A DNA stretch of 64,000 nucleotides from NCBI GenBank assembly GCA_031425035.1, contig JANPIN010000109.1:62001-126000 (forward strand), written 5' to 3'. The DNA comes from M3007 sp031425035. GTDB lineage: Bacteria > Bacteroidota > Bacteroidia > Chitinophagales > Saprospiraceae. The notes beneath the pieces are model-generated. The model did no database searches, was not told the origin of the DNA, and saw nothing but the letters and a program-made list of their open reading frames with translations. Positions within the stretch are counted from its first letter, which is position 1; every line of letters begins with the position of its first letter. A program made the translations under genes and the position numbers. Positions 41,737 through 51,522 of this stretch are shown here, in pieces.

Positions 41737-43050
41737 CTACCGAAAGCGGCTGCCATAAAAATCTACCACCCGTTCGTCGGTAATCACATCCTGCTGGCGA
41801 ATAAGCTGACGCAGAACAATGCCTTCCAGCGTTCGGCAGCGACTGAGGGCTACGTACAGCTGGCCATGTTCGAACGCGCCGCCGCCCAAATCCACCAGCA
41901 CCCGGTCGAAGGTTTTGCCCTGACTTTTGTGGATGGTAATCGCCCAGGCCAGACGCAGGGGATATTGCCGGAACGAACCGATGCTTTCGGCTTCGATATC
42001 GCCGGTCGCGCCGGATTTGTAACGCAGGATTTCCCAGTCCATTGACGCGACTTCGATTCGCCGTCTTTTGCCTTCGCTTTCTTCCACTTCCACCACAATC
42101 GTGGTGGCATTCAGGGTGACTATTTTACCGATCGTACCGTTCACAAACTGGCGCTCGACGGGGTCGTTTTTTACAAACATCACCTGCGCACCCGCCCGCA
42201 AGCGCAGTGAAGCTTCGGTCGGGAACAAGGTCGGATCGAAAGTGCCCCGGATGTCGGCCAGGAATTCAAATTCCGGAGTCGTTAAATGGGAGAGTTCTTT
42301 ACGGTTAATGCTGTCGGCGGTGGCATTTCGCGCACAGAGCGTGATATAACCTTCCGTAGCCTGAAAACCCGGCACCCGGCGCTCATTGAGGTCATCCAGG
42401 TCATCGAGATCCAGTTCATTGATCCGTACGGCCTCCAGCAAACGTAAAAAATGACGTGATTCCTGGCGATACACCTTACGTAACTCGAGCATATCCAGTT
42501 CAAATTCCGGATCCTGGCAAACGTGGGAAGAGAAAAAATAAGGCGTTTGATAATAGTCCTGGAAAAAGGCCTGTTCCACCGGGTCTCGGGTGACGACGGG
42601 CGGCAACTGGAATAAATCGCCGAAAAACACCACCTGCACCCCGCCAAACGGCTGCATGTTTTCCCGGTTAACGCGCAGGAAACGGTCCATGCCGTCCAGC
42701 ATATCGGCGCGCACCATAGAAATTTCATCGATGACCAGCACTTCCAGATTGCGGTATAAGCGCTGCAGATCGCGTCGCGCCACTTTCCGGTTAGCCTCTG
42801 CCGGGGTGATGATGCGCGGCGGAAAACCGAAAAAAGAATGGATGGTCTGTCCCTGCACGTTCAGCGCCGCTACGCCGGTGGGCGCCAGGACCACCATTTT
42901 TTTGCGCGTCGTACTCTTGAAAAGTTGTAGAAGCGTGCTTTTACCGGTACCGGCACGTCCGGTGATGAAAATGCTGCGCTGCGTTTTTTCCAGCACGTCC
43001 AGGGCGTACTTGAAATCGTCATTGAGTTGTAACGCGGGGCGACCGAGCAT
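41737..43050 (-). CDS. PIF1/RecD-like superfamily 1 helicase
   Basis: From the ATG at 43050 (MLGRPALQLNDDFKYALDVL) the 437-residue protein has Walker A FITGRAGTGKSTLL (31-39), Walker B VLVIDEISMV (105-110), GDLFQLPPV, and the C-terminal motifs AWAITIHKSQGKTFDRVLVD and YVALSRCRTLEGI. It unwinds DNA 5'-3' like PIF1. A TACTTTTG box on the minus strand at 43094-43101 fits this start; the extension upstream to 43296 would cross the promoter of the divergent receptor. No extra domains. Confidence 0.9.
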   Translation of the reverse strand: MLGRPALQLNDDFKYALDVLEKTQRSIFITGRAGTGKSTLLQLFKSTTRKKMVVLAPTGVAALNVQGQTIHSFFGFPPRIITPAEANRKVARRDLQRLYRNLEVLVIDEISMVRADMLDGMDRFLRVNRENMQPFGGVQVVFFGDLFQLPPVVTRDPVEQAFFQDYYQTPYFFSSHVCQDPEFELDMLELRKVYRQESRHFLRLLEAVRINELDLDDLDDLNERRVPGFQATEGYITLCARNATADSINRKELSHLTTPEFEFLADIRGTFDPTLFPTEASLRLRAGAQVMFVKNDPVERQFVNGTIGKIVTLNATTIVVEVEESEGKRRRIEVASMDWEILRYKSGATGDIEAESIGSFRQYPLRLAWAITIHKSQGKTFDRVLVDLGGGAFEHGQLYVALSRCRTLEGIVLRQLIRQQDVITDERVVDFYGSRFR

Positions 43051-43093
43051 GGAAAGAGGTTGAGGTATAGCGGGGACTGGCGTTTTCGGAGGC

Positions 43094-43101
43094 CAAAAGT
43101 A
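43094..43101 (-). promoter_or_regulatory. -7 box of the helicase gene
   Basis: TACTTTTG on the minus strand, 43 nt before the ATG at 43050; supports that start. Confidence 0.5.
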
Positions 43102-43225
43102 AGCCTTCGCTGGCAAAGAGTGGACCAACCGATTTCCCATTAGCAGCGTAAAGACAATCATAAGCCCTCGCATATCCTGCTTCCAGCCAGCATTCCTTTT
43201 ATCTTGCGCGTTGAATATTACACAC

Positions 43226-45970
43226 ATGAACGTCCGATTACATTTTTTCCGCTGTCTGGTAATGATTGGCTGGCTATTAATACCCACACTAGTCAAGGCG
43301 CAAAAGGTCTTTGATATAGCCGTTACGGGCGATTACCGGCATTCGACCCTGATCGAAATGTTCCTGGATCTGGAAAAACGCTATCCGGTCAAATTTTACT
43401 ACGACCCCGATGTGCTGCCTTATTACCAGGTCAACTACGAATTCACGGGACAAACACTATTCAACGCGCTGCAAACTACCCTGCCCTCCAATGGCCTGGT
43501 TTGCATTGGCGCCCGGGAAAACGGGATTATGGTTTTACGCAAAGCCGATATGAACCGACCGTACATTAACCGGCTTTTACAAAAATGGGATGATCAGAAA
43601 ATCGTGTTGCCGGACTTTCTTACTGCGTATGTGGTTGATTTACAAAGCGGTGAAGCACCTGCCAGCACAGCGCCCAGTATAGAGATCAAAGGCAACTTAC
43701 GCGACGAACAGACCCGCGAGCCGATCGTGGGCGCTTCCATCCGGGTGATCGATGAAACCAATGGCGCCAGCACCAATGCCCTGGGGAAATTCAGCCTTGC
43801 GCTTGCTCCCGGCGCTCACCGCCTGTTGGTAGAGTACATCGGTTATCGCAGTACGGAGGTGCATTTGCAGGTCAATCAGACCGGTGAAATTGAAATTCCA
43901 CTACAGGCAAACACCCTGGAACTGGCCACCGTGGAAATCCAGGGTAACAAATCGGCCAACAAACAAACGGCCGTAGCGACGGGCGTTGAAATGCTCAGCG
44001 CCCAGAAGATCAAAGAGTTACCCACTTTTATGGGCGAATCAGACGTCCTTAAAAGTTTGCTGGTACTACCGGGTGTCAGCACGGTAGGCGAAGGCGCTTC
44101 GGGTTTTAACGTGCGCGGCGGCAACATCGATCAGAACCTGGTGATTCAGGACGAACTGCCCTTCTTTAACACCTCCCACGTACTCGGTTTTTTCTCGGTC
44201 TTTAACCCCGATCTGGTCCGCAGCACCACGCTGTATAAAGGCCATATTCCGGCCAGGCTGGGTGGGAAAGTAGCCTCCGCGCTGGAAGTGAAACTGCGCG
44301 AAGGCGATTTCCAAAAATGGCATGGCTCGGCCGGCGCCGGACTGGCCGCCGGTAAACTGACCCTGGAAGGCCCGCTCTGGAAAGATAATGTCTCCATCAT
44401 CGTCGGTGGGAGAACGTCTTATTCGGATTGGATGCTGAAACGGGTACGACTCCCGGAAGTCAAAAACAGCAGTGCCTGGTTCAATGATCTCAATGCAAAA
44501 ATGGCCATTCGGATCAATAAAAACGGGACCCTGAACGTGGGACTGCACCGCAGTGAGGACTACTTTCGCTATGCAGAAGAGTTTGGTTATCAATGGAAAA
44601 CGCTGGGTAGTAACCTCGCCTGGCGGCAAAGTTGGAATGGCGGGGTAATCACCAGTCTGACCGCTTCGACGGGCCGGTTGGAAAACAAATTCTTTCAACC
44701 TTCCGGTTTTGACGCGTTTGAATTGACCAATGGTCTGGCGTATTCGGCTGCCAATTTTAATGCCTCCCTGCTGAGCATCGACGGCCATGAAATCATGGCG
44801 GGCCTGCAGTGGAACCGCAATAGTCCGCTGGCCCAGACTTTAGCGCCGCGTGGAACGGAGTCGGGTATTGCTTCCAATACGGTGCAGCTGGAAACCGGAG
44901 AAGAATTCGCCGTTTTTATCAGTGATGAACTCCGGATCAGCAAACGGCTTTCGCTCGATGCCGGGTTGCGGTATTCCTATTTTCGCAGCCTGGGCCCCAA
45001 TCAGATTTTTACCTACGAACCGAACACGCCCTTTTCGGAAGAAACCATCATCGATAGTACGCAAATTGGCGCCAACCAGGCCGGACAGACGTATGGAGGC
45101 CCGGAGCCGCGTTTATCCCTGAATTTCAAACTCAATGCCGAGCAGAATATTAAACTGAGTTATAACCGTTTACGCCAGTACCTGCACCTGATTTCAAACA
45201 CGACCGCCGCCACACCGGCCGATATCTGGCAGCCAAGTAACCGCTATATTCAGCCACAAATCAGCGACAGCTATTCGGCCGGCTGGTTTTATGCGCCGGA
45301 AAATCACCGCTGGGAAACTTCAGTCGAGCTTTTTTTCCGAAACACCGCCCACGTGCCCGCGTACGAAGATTTTGCCACCTTACTACTCAACGACCACCTG
45401 GAAACCGAACTGATCGACGGTAAACAACAAAGTTATGGCTCCGAGTTGCTTTATCGCAAAAACGAAGGACGCTGGACGGGCTGGCTGGGTTACACCTATT
45501 CGCGGGTCTGGCAGCAGGCGCGTTCCCCCTACCCTGCCCTGTCGGTGAATCAGGGCGAATGGTTTCCGGCCAATTTTGACCAGCCGCACCAGGTTATTAT
45601 GTTCACTAAATACGCCATTAACCCGGCCTTGTACTGGACGTTCAATTTCACTTACCGGACCGGTCGTCCGGTCACCGCGCCGCTCAGTGGTTATCAGGTC
45701 GGCACGGTGGTGATTCCTAATTATGCTTCCCGCAACAACCTGCGCATTCCAGACTACCATCGACTGGATGTGGGGCTTACGCTGGATAAGACCAAGTCGA
45801 AACTCAGCGGTTTGAAATGGACCCTGAATCTTTCGTTATACAATGTATACAGCCGCAAAAACGCCTTTTCCGTTTATTTTAAACGCGATAAAAAAGGCCT
45901 GCCCAAAGCTTACCAGCTGGCCGTGGTGGGCAGTATAATTCCGGCGGCGAATCTGGTGTTTTACTGGTGA
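43226..45970 (+). CDS. TonB-dependent receptor with STN and carboxypeptidase-like N-terminal domains
   Basis: The 914-residue outer-membrane protein has a signal peptide (MNVRLHFFRCLVMIGWLLIP...KAQ), an STN domain (~25-105; LIEMFLDLEKRYPVKFYYD), a carboxypeptidase regulatory-like domain (~150-230; IVGASIRVIDETNGASTNAL), the plug (~255-370; VLKSLLVLPGVSTVGEGASG, FNVRGGNIDQNLVIQDELPF) and a beta-barrel ending LVFYW. The STN domain is typical of receptors working with an anti-sigma/ECF pair, though none is in the window. It precedes a DUF4249 lipoprotein by 28 bp, the usual FecA-like pairing. Substrate unknown. Confidence 0.92.
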   Translation: MNVRLHFFRCLVMIGWLLIPTLVKAQKVFDIAVTGDYRHSTLIEMFLDLEKRYPVKFYYDPDVLPYYQVNYEFTGQTLFNALQTTLPSNGLVCIGARENGIMVLRKADMNRPYINRLLQKWDDQKIVLPDFLTAYVVDLQSGEAPASTAPSIEIKGNLRDEQTREPIVGASIRVIDETNGASTNALGKFSLALAPGAHRLLVEYIGYRSTEVHLQVNQTGEIEIPLQANTLELATVEIQGNKSANKQTAVATGVEMLSAQKIKELPTFMGESDVLKSLLVLPGVSTVGEGASGFNVRGGNIDQNLVIQDELPFFNTSHVLGFFSVFNPDLVRSTTLYKGHIPARLGGKVASALEVKLREGDFQKWHGSAGAGLAAGKLTLEGPLWKDNVSIIVGGRTSYSDWMLKRVRLPEVKNSSAWFNDLNAKMAIRINKNGTLNVGLHRSEDYFRYAEEFGYQWKTLGSNLAWRQSWNGGVITSLTASTGRLENKFFQPSGFDAFELTNGLAYSAANFNASLLSIDGHEIMAGLQWNRNSPLAQTLAPRGTESGIASNTVQLETGEEFAVFISDELRISKRLSLDAGLRYSYFRSLGPNQIFTYEPNTPFSEETIIDSTQIGANQAGQTYGGPEPRLSLNFKLNAEQNIKLSYNRLRQYLHLISNTTAATPADIWQPSNRYIQPQISDSYSAGWFYAPENHRWETSVELFFRNTAHVPAYEDFATLLLNDHLETELIDGKQQSYGSELLYRKNEGRWTGWLGYTYSRVWQQARSPYPALSVNQGEWFPANFDQPHQVIMFTKYAINPALYWTFNFTYRTGRPVTAPLSGYQVGTVVIPNYASRNNLRIPDYHRLDVGLTLDKTKSKLSGLKWTLNLSLYNVYSRKNAFSVYFKRDKKGLPKAYQLAVVGSIIPAANLVFYW

Positions 45971-45998
45971 TTGTGTTTCATTTACAAAAAGAGCAAAC

Positions 45999-47105
45999 GT
46001 GAAAAAGTATACTATATCTGCCTTATACCTGTTGGTCCTGGTTTTGCTTCTGGCCAACTGCGTCCGTGAAATTGATTTTCAGCAGGACAGTGCCGATCAA
46101 TCGGATCTTGTTGTCAGCGGCACTTTTACGGATGGTCATGGGCCCCATATTTTGCGGCTCAGTCGCCCCGGCAACTACAATAAACAGGCTTTTGCGGTCG
46201 TGTCCGGCGCGAGTGTCCGACTGAAGGATGATGCAGGAAATGTGTATGTTTATCAGGAAGTTACGCCTGCCGGCGAAGCCAGCTTCTATCAACTGGAGGC
46301 CCAGGGCGAAACGGGCCGCAGTTACACCCTGGAAATTGAGGTGGACGGTGAGCATTACCAGTCGCACCCGCAGATCATGCCCGAACCTTTTACCTTAGAT
46401 ACCGTGGAGGCCCATGGAGAATGGCTATATTCCAATACCTCCAATGGTACGGTGGTACGCGAACCTTTTGCGGTCGTGTATGCACGCACGAAAGCGCCGG
46501 CCGTCACTAAGGGTCATTATTTACATTGGGATTCAGAGGCTATTTATGTGTTTAATGAAATTTTACCGAAGCCCTATAAGCCCTTAAATCCCTATGGCTC
46601 GTCGCGCCAGTGTTTTATCAATAACCGGATCAATGATCAAATTGTGGGCATCGCCGACATGAGCAAATACGCACCCGGCGGAACCGTATATGAACCGGTC
46701 GGCAAACGAAAAATTGACAATGCATTTCTAACTAAAATCGCGTTTGCCGTGTATCAGCGCTCGGTCAACCGCGAAGCGTATGAATACTGGGAAAAGATCA
46801 ACAAACTACTCACTGCTACGGGTACCATTTTCGATTCGCCACCGGCTGTAGTGGCCGGCAACATGGAAAACACCACGCATCCGAACCGGCCGGCCCTGGG
46901 CTTTTTTGAGGTCGGAGCTGCCGATACCGTGCGTATTTTCAGCGGTAATGGACAACTGGGAGATGAATTTTTACTCCAGGACAATATTTATTGCGAAATA
47001 GACTGGTCAAAATATCCACAACCGCCGGTCAATTATCCGGAATGTGATGACTGCCTGAAATGGTTAAGAGGCGCTTATTATGAAGTGCCGTGGTGGTGGC
47101 AATAG
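45999..47105 (+). CDS. DUF4249 outer-membrane lipoprotein
   Basis: The GTG at 45999 encodes MKKYTISALYLLVLVLLLAN followed by the lipid Cys. The 368-residue protein carries the DUF4249 pattern: LVVSGTFTDGHGPHILRLSR, VVSGASVRLKDDAGNVYVYQ, GRSYTLEIEVDGEHYQS, and near the end NPECDDCLKWLRGAYYEVPW-like Cys-rich tail (PECDDCLKWLRGA). It is the usual partner of TonB receptors of this type. It ends tail to tail with GH97, 2 bp apart. Confidence 0.88.
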   Translation: MKKYTISALYLLVLVLLLANCVREIDFQQDSADQSDLVVSGTFTDGHGPHILRLSRPGNYNKQAFAVVSGASVRLKDDAGNVYVYQEVTPAGEASFYQLEAQGETGRSYTLEIEVDGEHYQSHPQIMPEPFTLDTVEAHGEWLYSNTSNGTVVREPFAVVYARTKAPAVTKGHYLHWDSEAIYVFNEILPKPYKPLNPYGSSRQCFINNRINDQIVGIADMSKYAPGGTVYEPVGKRKIDNAFLTKIAFAVYQRSVNREAYEYWEKINKLLTATGTIFDSPPAVVAGNMENTTHPNRPALGFFEVGAADTVRIFSGNGQLGDEFLLQDNIYCEIDWSKYPQPPVNYPECDDCLKWLRGAYYEVPWWWQ

Positions 47106-47107
47106 TC

Positions 47108-49195
47108 TTACTTCCGCATCACTGAAATAGCGCAACCGCCGCCCGGCGCCAGGGCTAATTTTAATACCGAGGCTTTCGTCACGGTCACTTTGCGCACATT
47201 GACCGCAGTCGGATTTTTCTCCCAATCCGCGTCTTTTCCGTCTTCGTAAATAGTGGCTTCGTACTGTTTGTTTTTATCCAGGAAATCGAATTTGATGGTC
47301 AGTGTCCGGGCTTTTTCGTCGGTAATGCTGCCGATAAACCAATTGGGCGTCCCTTTCGCCTTTCGGGCAACGGTCAGGTAATCACCCACTTCTGCGTTCA
47401 GCACCCGGCTATCATCCCAATCCACCGCCACGTCGCGGATGAACTGAAAAGCGGGTTGATTCGCGTAATTTTCCGGCAGATCGGCCGCCATTTGCAGGGG
47501 CGAGTACATGGTCACGTACAGGGCCAGTTGTTTGGCGATGGTCGTGTGCACCTGGTGACCATCGCGGCTGTATTTGGCGAATTTAATGTCAAAAATTCCG
47601 GGCGTATAGTCCATCGGGCCACCGAGCAGGCGGGTAAAAGGCAGGATGGTTTCATGCTCCGGCGGATTTCCGCGACTAAAAGCATTGAATTCGTTGCCCC
47701 GTGCGGCTTCGCAGGCCATGAAATTCGGGTAGGTGCGATGCAATCCCGTCGGGCGGACCGGTTCATGGGCATCCACCATAATTTTGAAAGTGGCGGCTTT
47801 CTCCAGCACGCGGTTATAGTGGTTCACCATCCACTGGCCGTCATGCCACTCCCCGCGCGGAATAATTTTGCCCACATAACCGGTTTTGGTAGCCGACAAT
47901 CCCAGACGATTCATCAGCTGGTAAGCCTTGGTGGAATACTTTTCAAAACTCGTCGCTGCGCCGGAGGTCTCGTGGTGCACAATAATGGGCGCCCCTTTTT
48001 CCAGGCTGTATTTGGCCAGCGCCGGCAGGTCATAGTCGGGGTAAGGCGTTTGAAAATCAAATACGTCTTCTTTCCATTTGCCGAACCAGTCTTCCCAGCC
48101 GGTATCCCAGCCTTCTATCAGCACGCCGTTAAAACCGTTGGCTGCGGCAAAGTCGATGTACTTTCTGGCATTTTCCGTAGTTGCGCCATGGCGGCCATGG
48201 GGTTTAACGCCCACACTGTCGGCATAACTCCAGGCTGCTTTTCCGATCTGCATTTCCCACCAGATGCCCACGTATTTGGTTGGCTTGATCCAGTTGACGT
48301 CTTCGATTTTATTGGGTTCGTTGAGGTTCAGGATGAGTTTGGAATTGAGCAGACCGGCGGCATTGGTGGAGATGAGGACCACGCGCCAGGGGGTTTCAAA
48401 ATTACCCGGAATAGTGGCTTTGACGGGTGGTGTCGGGGCGGGAACCAGGTTGGCGGTAAACTTCCGCGAACGATTGTCCACATGAAGCTGTAGGGCCGGA
48501 AAATTAACCAGCGCCGCTTCGTGAATAGCCAGGTGTACGCCTTCTGCCGTTTTAAAAGTGATCGGCGTAGCCACGTTTTTCATATCCACCACGTGCATGG
48601 TGGCAATAGCGGTTTCGGCCTTTAAATACGACGTGGCATCGATCGTGCTGATTTTGGAAGTCGTATACAGGTATTCATTGCTGTCATAATCGCCGGGAAT
48701 CCACCAGGTGGTATGGTCGCCGGTCATCTGGAATTCGGTCAACTCTTCCTTCACCAGCAGGCTCATATCGGGTCCGGCCGATTCCGGAAATTTATAGCGA
48801 AAACCAATGCCGTCATCAAAAACCCGAAAAACAAGGGTCAATGTTTTATCCACGCTGGACTGCAGCACGACCGTCAGTTCGTTATAGTGGTTACGAATTT
48901 GCGCCACCTCGCCCCAGACTGGTTTCCAGGTTTCATCGAACTTGCTCGTTTGTTGCTCCTTCACCCGGAATTTATCCTGCAAATTCAGGTCCTGCATGAC
49001 AAAACCCAGTTTGGATTTACCAATAACCGCTTTCCCTTTAAAGGTAGCCGAATAAAAGGGTTCCCCGCTCTCAGTCAGGCCGACCCGTACTTTAATCAGG
49101 CCGTTCGGGGATATAACCGGTGGCAGCAGGGTTTCCTTCTGGGCAAACATGGAAGTTGCCAGCAATAAGGGCAGGAACAGGAGCAGGTACTTCAT
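47108..49195 (-). CDS. Glycoside hydrolase family 97 protein
   Basis: The start at 49195 (MKYLLLFLPLLLATSMFAQ) gives a signal peptide and 695 residues. The N-terminal beta-sandwich (~25-280), central barrel (NGVLIEGWDTGWEDWFGKWK, PIIVHHETSGAATSFEKY, AHEPVRPTGLHRTYPNFMAC, CEAARGNEFNAFSRGN) and C-terminal sheet match GH97 alpha-glucosidases/galactosidases. The Glu residues in HHETSG and EAARGNEF suggest the inverting subgroup (SusB-like) rather than the retaining one with an Asp nucleophile, but I cannot be sure. It is probably the last gene of an operon with the CotH protein and GT2. Confidence 0.9.
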   Translation of the reverse strand: MKYLLLFLPLLLATSMFAQKETLLPPVISPNGLIKVRVGLTESGEPFYSATFKGKAVIGKSKLGFVMQDLNLQDKFRVKEQQTSKFDETWKPVWGEVAQIRNHYNELTVVLQSSVDKTLTLVFRVFDDGIGFRYKFPESAGPDMSLLVKEELTEFQMTGDHTTWWIPGDYDSNEYLYTTSKISTIDATSYLKAETAIATMHVVDMKNVATPITFKTAEGVHLAIHEAALVNFPALQLHVDNRSRKFTANLVPAPTPPVKATIPGNFETPWRVVLISTNAAGLLNSKLILNLNEPNKIEDVNWIKPTKYVGIWWEMQIGKAAWSYADSVGVKPHGRHGATTENARKYIDFAAANGFNGVLIEGWDTGWEDWFGKWKEDVFDFQTPYPDYDLPALAKYSLEKGAPIIVHHETSGAATSFEKYSTKAYQLMNRLGLSATKTGYVGKIIPRGEWHDGQWMVNHYNRVLEKAATFKIMVDAHEPVRPTGLHRTYPNFMACEAARGNEFNAFSRGNPPEHETILPFTRLLGGPMDYTPGIFDIKFAKYSRDGHQVHTTIAKQLALYVTMYSPLQMAADLPENYANQPAFQFIRDVAVDWDDSRVLNAEVGDYLTVARKAKGTPNWFIGSITDEKARTLTIKFDFLDKNKQYEATIYEDGKDADWEKNPTAVNVRKVTVTKASVLKLALAPGGGCAISVMRK

Positions 49196-49233
49196 GGAAT
49201 TAGAAATAAAAAATGAGGGTTTCGACAACCTTA

Positions 49234-51516
49234 TTACTGCTTATTTACCATAATCCGGGTTGTCCAACGGCCGATTTGACTATGCATTTCTACGCTGTAC
49301 AAACCTGCGGGTAAGTCCTGTAAATGAACGTTAATTGATTTATCCTCATTTACAAACGTCTGGTATAACACGGTCTCTCCCAAGGAATTTGATAATTGCA
49401 AGGTGAATGTGCCAACCAGATTACTGGGCAAGGTTACCTGTAAATTATCCGAGGTCGGGTTGGGATACACTTGTAAATCCCCAATAGTCAGGTCACGCGT
49501 GCCCGTATTGACGATATGAATAATTTGCTCCGTCGTTGTCGAACAGCCAAAAGCGGTGGAAACAGTCAGGCGAACATGGTAGGTACCCGGACCAGGAAAC
49601 ACATGTTCCGCAGTGGCCAGCTTAGATGTGGTACCGTCGTCAAAATCCCAGGCATATTGTACATTGGCGGAAGTGGCGGCGGAAAACTGCCAATTCAAAC
49701 CGGACGTGGAAACAGCGGTAAAATCAGCATCGAGGACCGGAGCGAAACTGCCAAAGGTAAAATCCAGCCAATTCAGACGATTGGTAATCCAGGTCTTCAT
49801 TTTTTGGACTTCCCCGGCGTAGGTGGAAGGCAAAAAGCCTGGATTTGGCCATACATAAACCCCTAAAATCGGCCAGTTACTGAAATTACGGACCTGTGCT
49901 TCCGCCACCACGGCCGCCATGGAATCGATGGCCGAAAAAATACTGTCCCGGTGCAGCGTCGTGGCCCGCAGGGATTGCCAGTAACAGGATGCATCCTGAG
50001 TAAATCCGGGGTCTTCATAAAGGCGTTCCCACCAGAAAGGCACGCCGGCATCACCGCAAACGTAGTTAATGTTGAAAGCCCAGCCCGAAGTCGTAAAACC
50101 CTCGCAATAATCCGAGTTGTACCAGGCCAGGTCATAGTCCCAGACCGGCCCCATGGCGATTTTGCCATTTTTATCTTTATGGAAATAGGTGCTGAGCCGA
50201 TAGCCGTCCACGTTTTTGCTCATTTCATTGATAAATAAATAATCCAGGAACGACTTTTCATCCGCATAATGCCGCCAGCCAATCGCCGTATCCTGAAAAT
50301 CAATGCCATGCAGCGCCAGTTCGAAACTGTCGACATAGGACTTTATATAGTCATGCTGAACCGGCAGAATATTTTCAGCCCGGGGATATTCATGCTGAAA
50401 ATACGTGTATCGATTCGGGCTGTTCGGTTGTGAGAACGGCGAATCCCAGCCCGGCGAATCGTTCCAGTCCAACTTTACAATATATCCGCCGGTGAGCGCT
50501 TTTCCGGTGGTATCGGATTCCGTCAGTTTACTGATATCCAGTCGGTCTTTACCGCGTTTTATTTTTTCCGTTAAAGCGTAAACGCCCATATAAGTATGGT
50601 CGATGACGACTTCGCAAAAACGGGTGCGGGAGGCATACTGGCCGGTTCGACGCGCCAGGTCATAACTTAATGCATTCCGCATCAGGGTTTTATCAGAAAA
50701 ATTAGCGCTCAGCACATAGTCACTCGTGCTGGGCATACCGAGCAGGCTTACCCCCTGGTCTTCGCCAACGGAATCCTGCACTTCTACGTTGTAGGATTTT
50801 TTGGGGAAACCCTGCGTACTGTTCCCGTGAATTTCGATGCCAATGCTGCCTTCAAAAGCGGCCACTGATTGCTGAACAAAGTTGCGCTGGCCGGGTCCAT
50901 TATCTATAATCCGCAGTAATGCGCCGATTTTTGGATCATCCACAATGGGCTGTCCATTGGTAGTAATGAGCAAAACCGGCAGATCGCTCGAAGAAAAAGG
51001 AAAGGGTTTACAAGGGTTGTTGCCGAAAGTAATACTCCAGTTGAAAAGCTCGCCGGCATCCGCAAAAGCATAGGTATCGAGGATGACCAGTTGCCACACG
51101 CCGTTCGGATTTTGCCCGTTATTGATCGCTCCCATGTCCCCGAAAGGCCGGAAGGAACCCGTAAATGGGTAACTGCCCGCGTAAATGGACTGCGATTCAT
51201 TAGAACTCAGACAGGTGTTTATAAACCCGTCCGCATCTCCGCCAATATTGGATAACAGGGGTATCATCGTACCATCCGGTGCACGCAGACTGATGGCCAG
51301 ATCTGCCGTCCAGGTATGTGTGAGGTTGATGCATACACTCATCAGACCAAAAATCGAGGTGTCCATAGCCGACACAGGAAGACCACTTACAGGCAGATCG
51401 TAGGTAATAGCAGTACCGTCATCAGGAATAGGTGCACCGCTTCCGGTAAAAGTCTGGGCTGATAAAGACGTACTGAAAAGGAAGGCAAAAATGTACAGGC
51501 AGTAGAATTTGTGCAT
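49234..51516 (-). CDS. CotH-kinase surface protein with P-domain, PKD and type A T9SS sorting domain
   Basis: The 760-residue protein starts with a signal peptide (MHKFYCLYIFAFLFSTSLSA), a proprotein-convertase P-domain (~30-150; CINLTHTWTADLAISLRAPD), and a CotH kinase domain (~165-570; GSIGIEIHGNSTQGFPKKSY, DKTLMRNALSYDLARRTGQY, GGYIVKLDWND, GPVWDYDLAWYNSDY). A PKD domain (~600-675) and a type A T9SS sorting domain (VYPNPTSDNLQVTLPSNLVG, LPAGLYSVEMHSQ) end it. CotH kinases phosphorylate secreted proteins; the T9SS tail puts it on the surface. The GT2 stop is only 6 bp from its start, so the two are co-transcribed. Confidence 0.9.
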   Translation of the reverse strand: MHKFYCLYIFAFLFSTSLSAQTFTGSGAPIPDDGTAITYDLPVSGLPVSAMDTSIFGLMSVCINLTHTWTADLAISLRAPDGTMIPLLSNIGGDADGFINTCLSSNESQSIYAGSYPFTGSFRPFGDMGAINNGQNPNGVWQLVILDTYAFADAGELFNWSITFGNNPCKPFPFSSSDLPVLLITTNGQPIVDDPKIGALLRIIDNGPGQRNFVQQSVAAFEGSIGIEIHGNSTQGFPKKSYNVEVQDSVGEDQGVSLLGMPSTSDYVLSANFSDKTLMRNALSYDLARRTGQYASRTRFCEVVIDHTYMGVYALTEKIKRGKDRLDISKLTESDTTGKALTGGYIVKLDWNDSPGWDSPFSQPNSPNRYTYFQHEYPRAENILPVQHDYIKSYVDSFELALHGIDFQDTAIGWRHYADEKSFLDYLFINEMSKNVDGYRLSTYFHKDKNGKIAMGPVWDYDLAWYNSDYCEGFTTSGWAFNINYVCGDAGVPFWWERLYEDPGFTQDASCYWQSLRATTLHRDSIFSAIDSMAAVVAEAQVRNFSNWPILGVYVWPNPGFLPSTYAGEVQKMKTWITNRLNWLDFTFGSFAPVLDADFTAVSTSGLNWQFSAATSANVQYAWDFDDGTTSKLATAEHVFPGPGTYHVRLTVSTAFGCSTTTEQIIHIVNTGTRDLTIGDLQVYPNPTSDNLQVTLPSNLVGTFTLQLSNSLGETVLYQTFVNEDKSINVHLQDLPAGLYSVEMHSQIGRWTTRIMVNKQ

Positions 51517-51522
51517 GTTAGC

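Noticed and set aside
41737..43296. Helicase start at 43296 with 82 extra residues
   Set aside because: The extension overlaps the divergent receptor promoter and lies upstream of the helicase -7 box at 43094-43101.
47456..48493. 345-residue ORF antisense to GH97
   Set aside because: Shadow frame; GH97 motifs on the other strand are complete.
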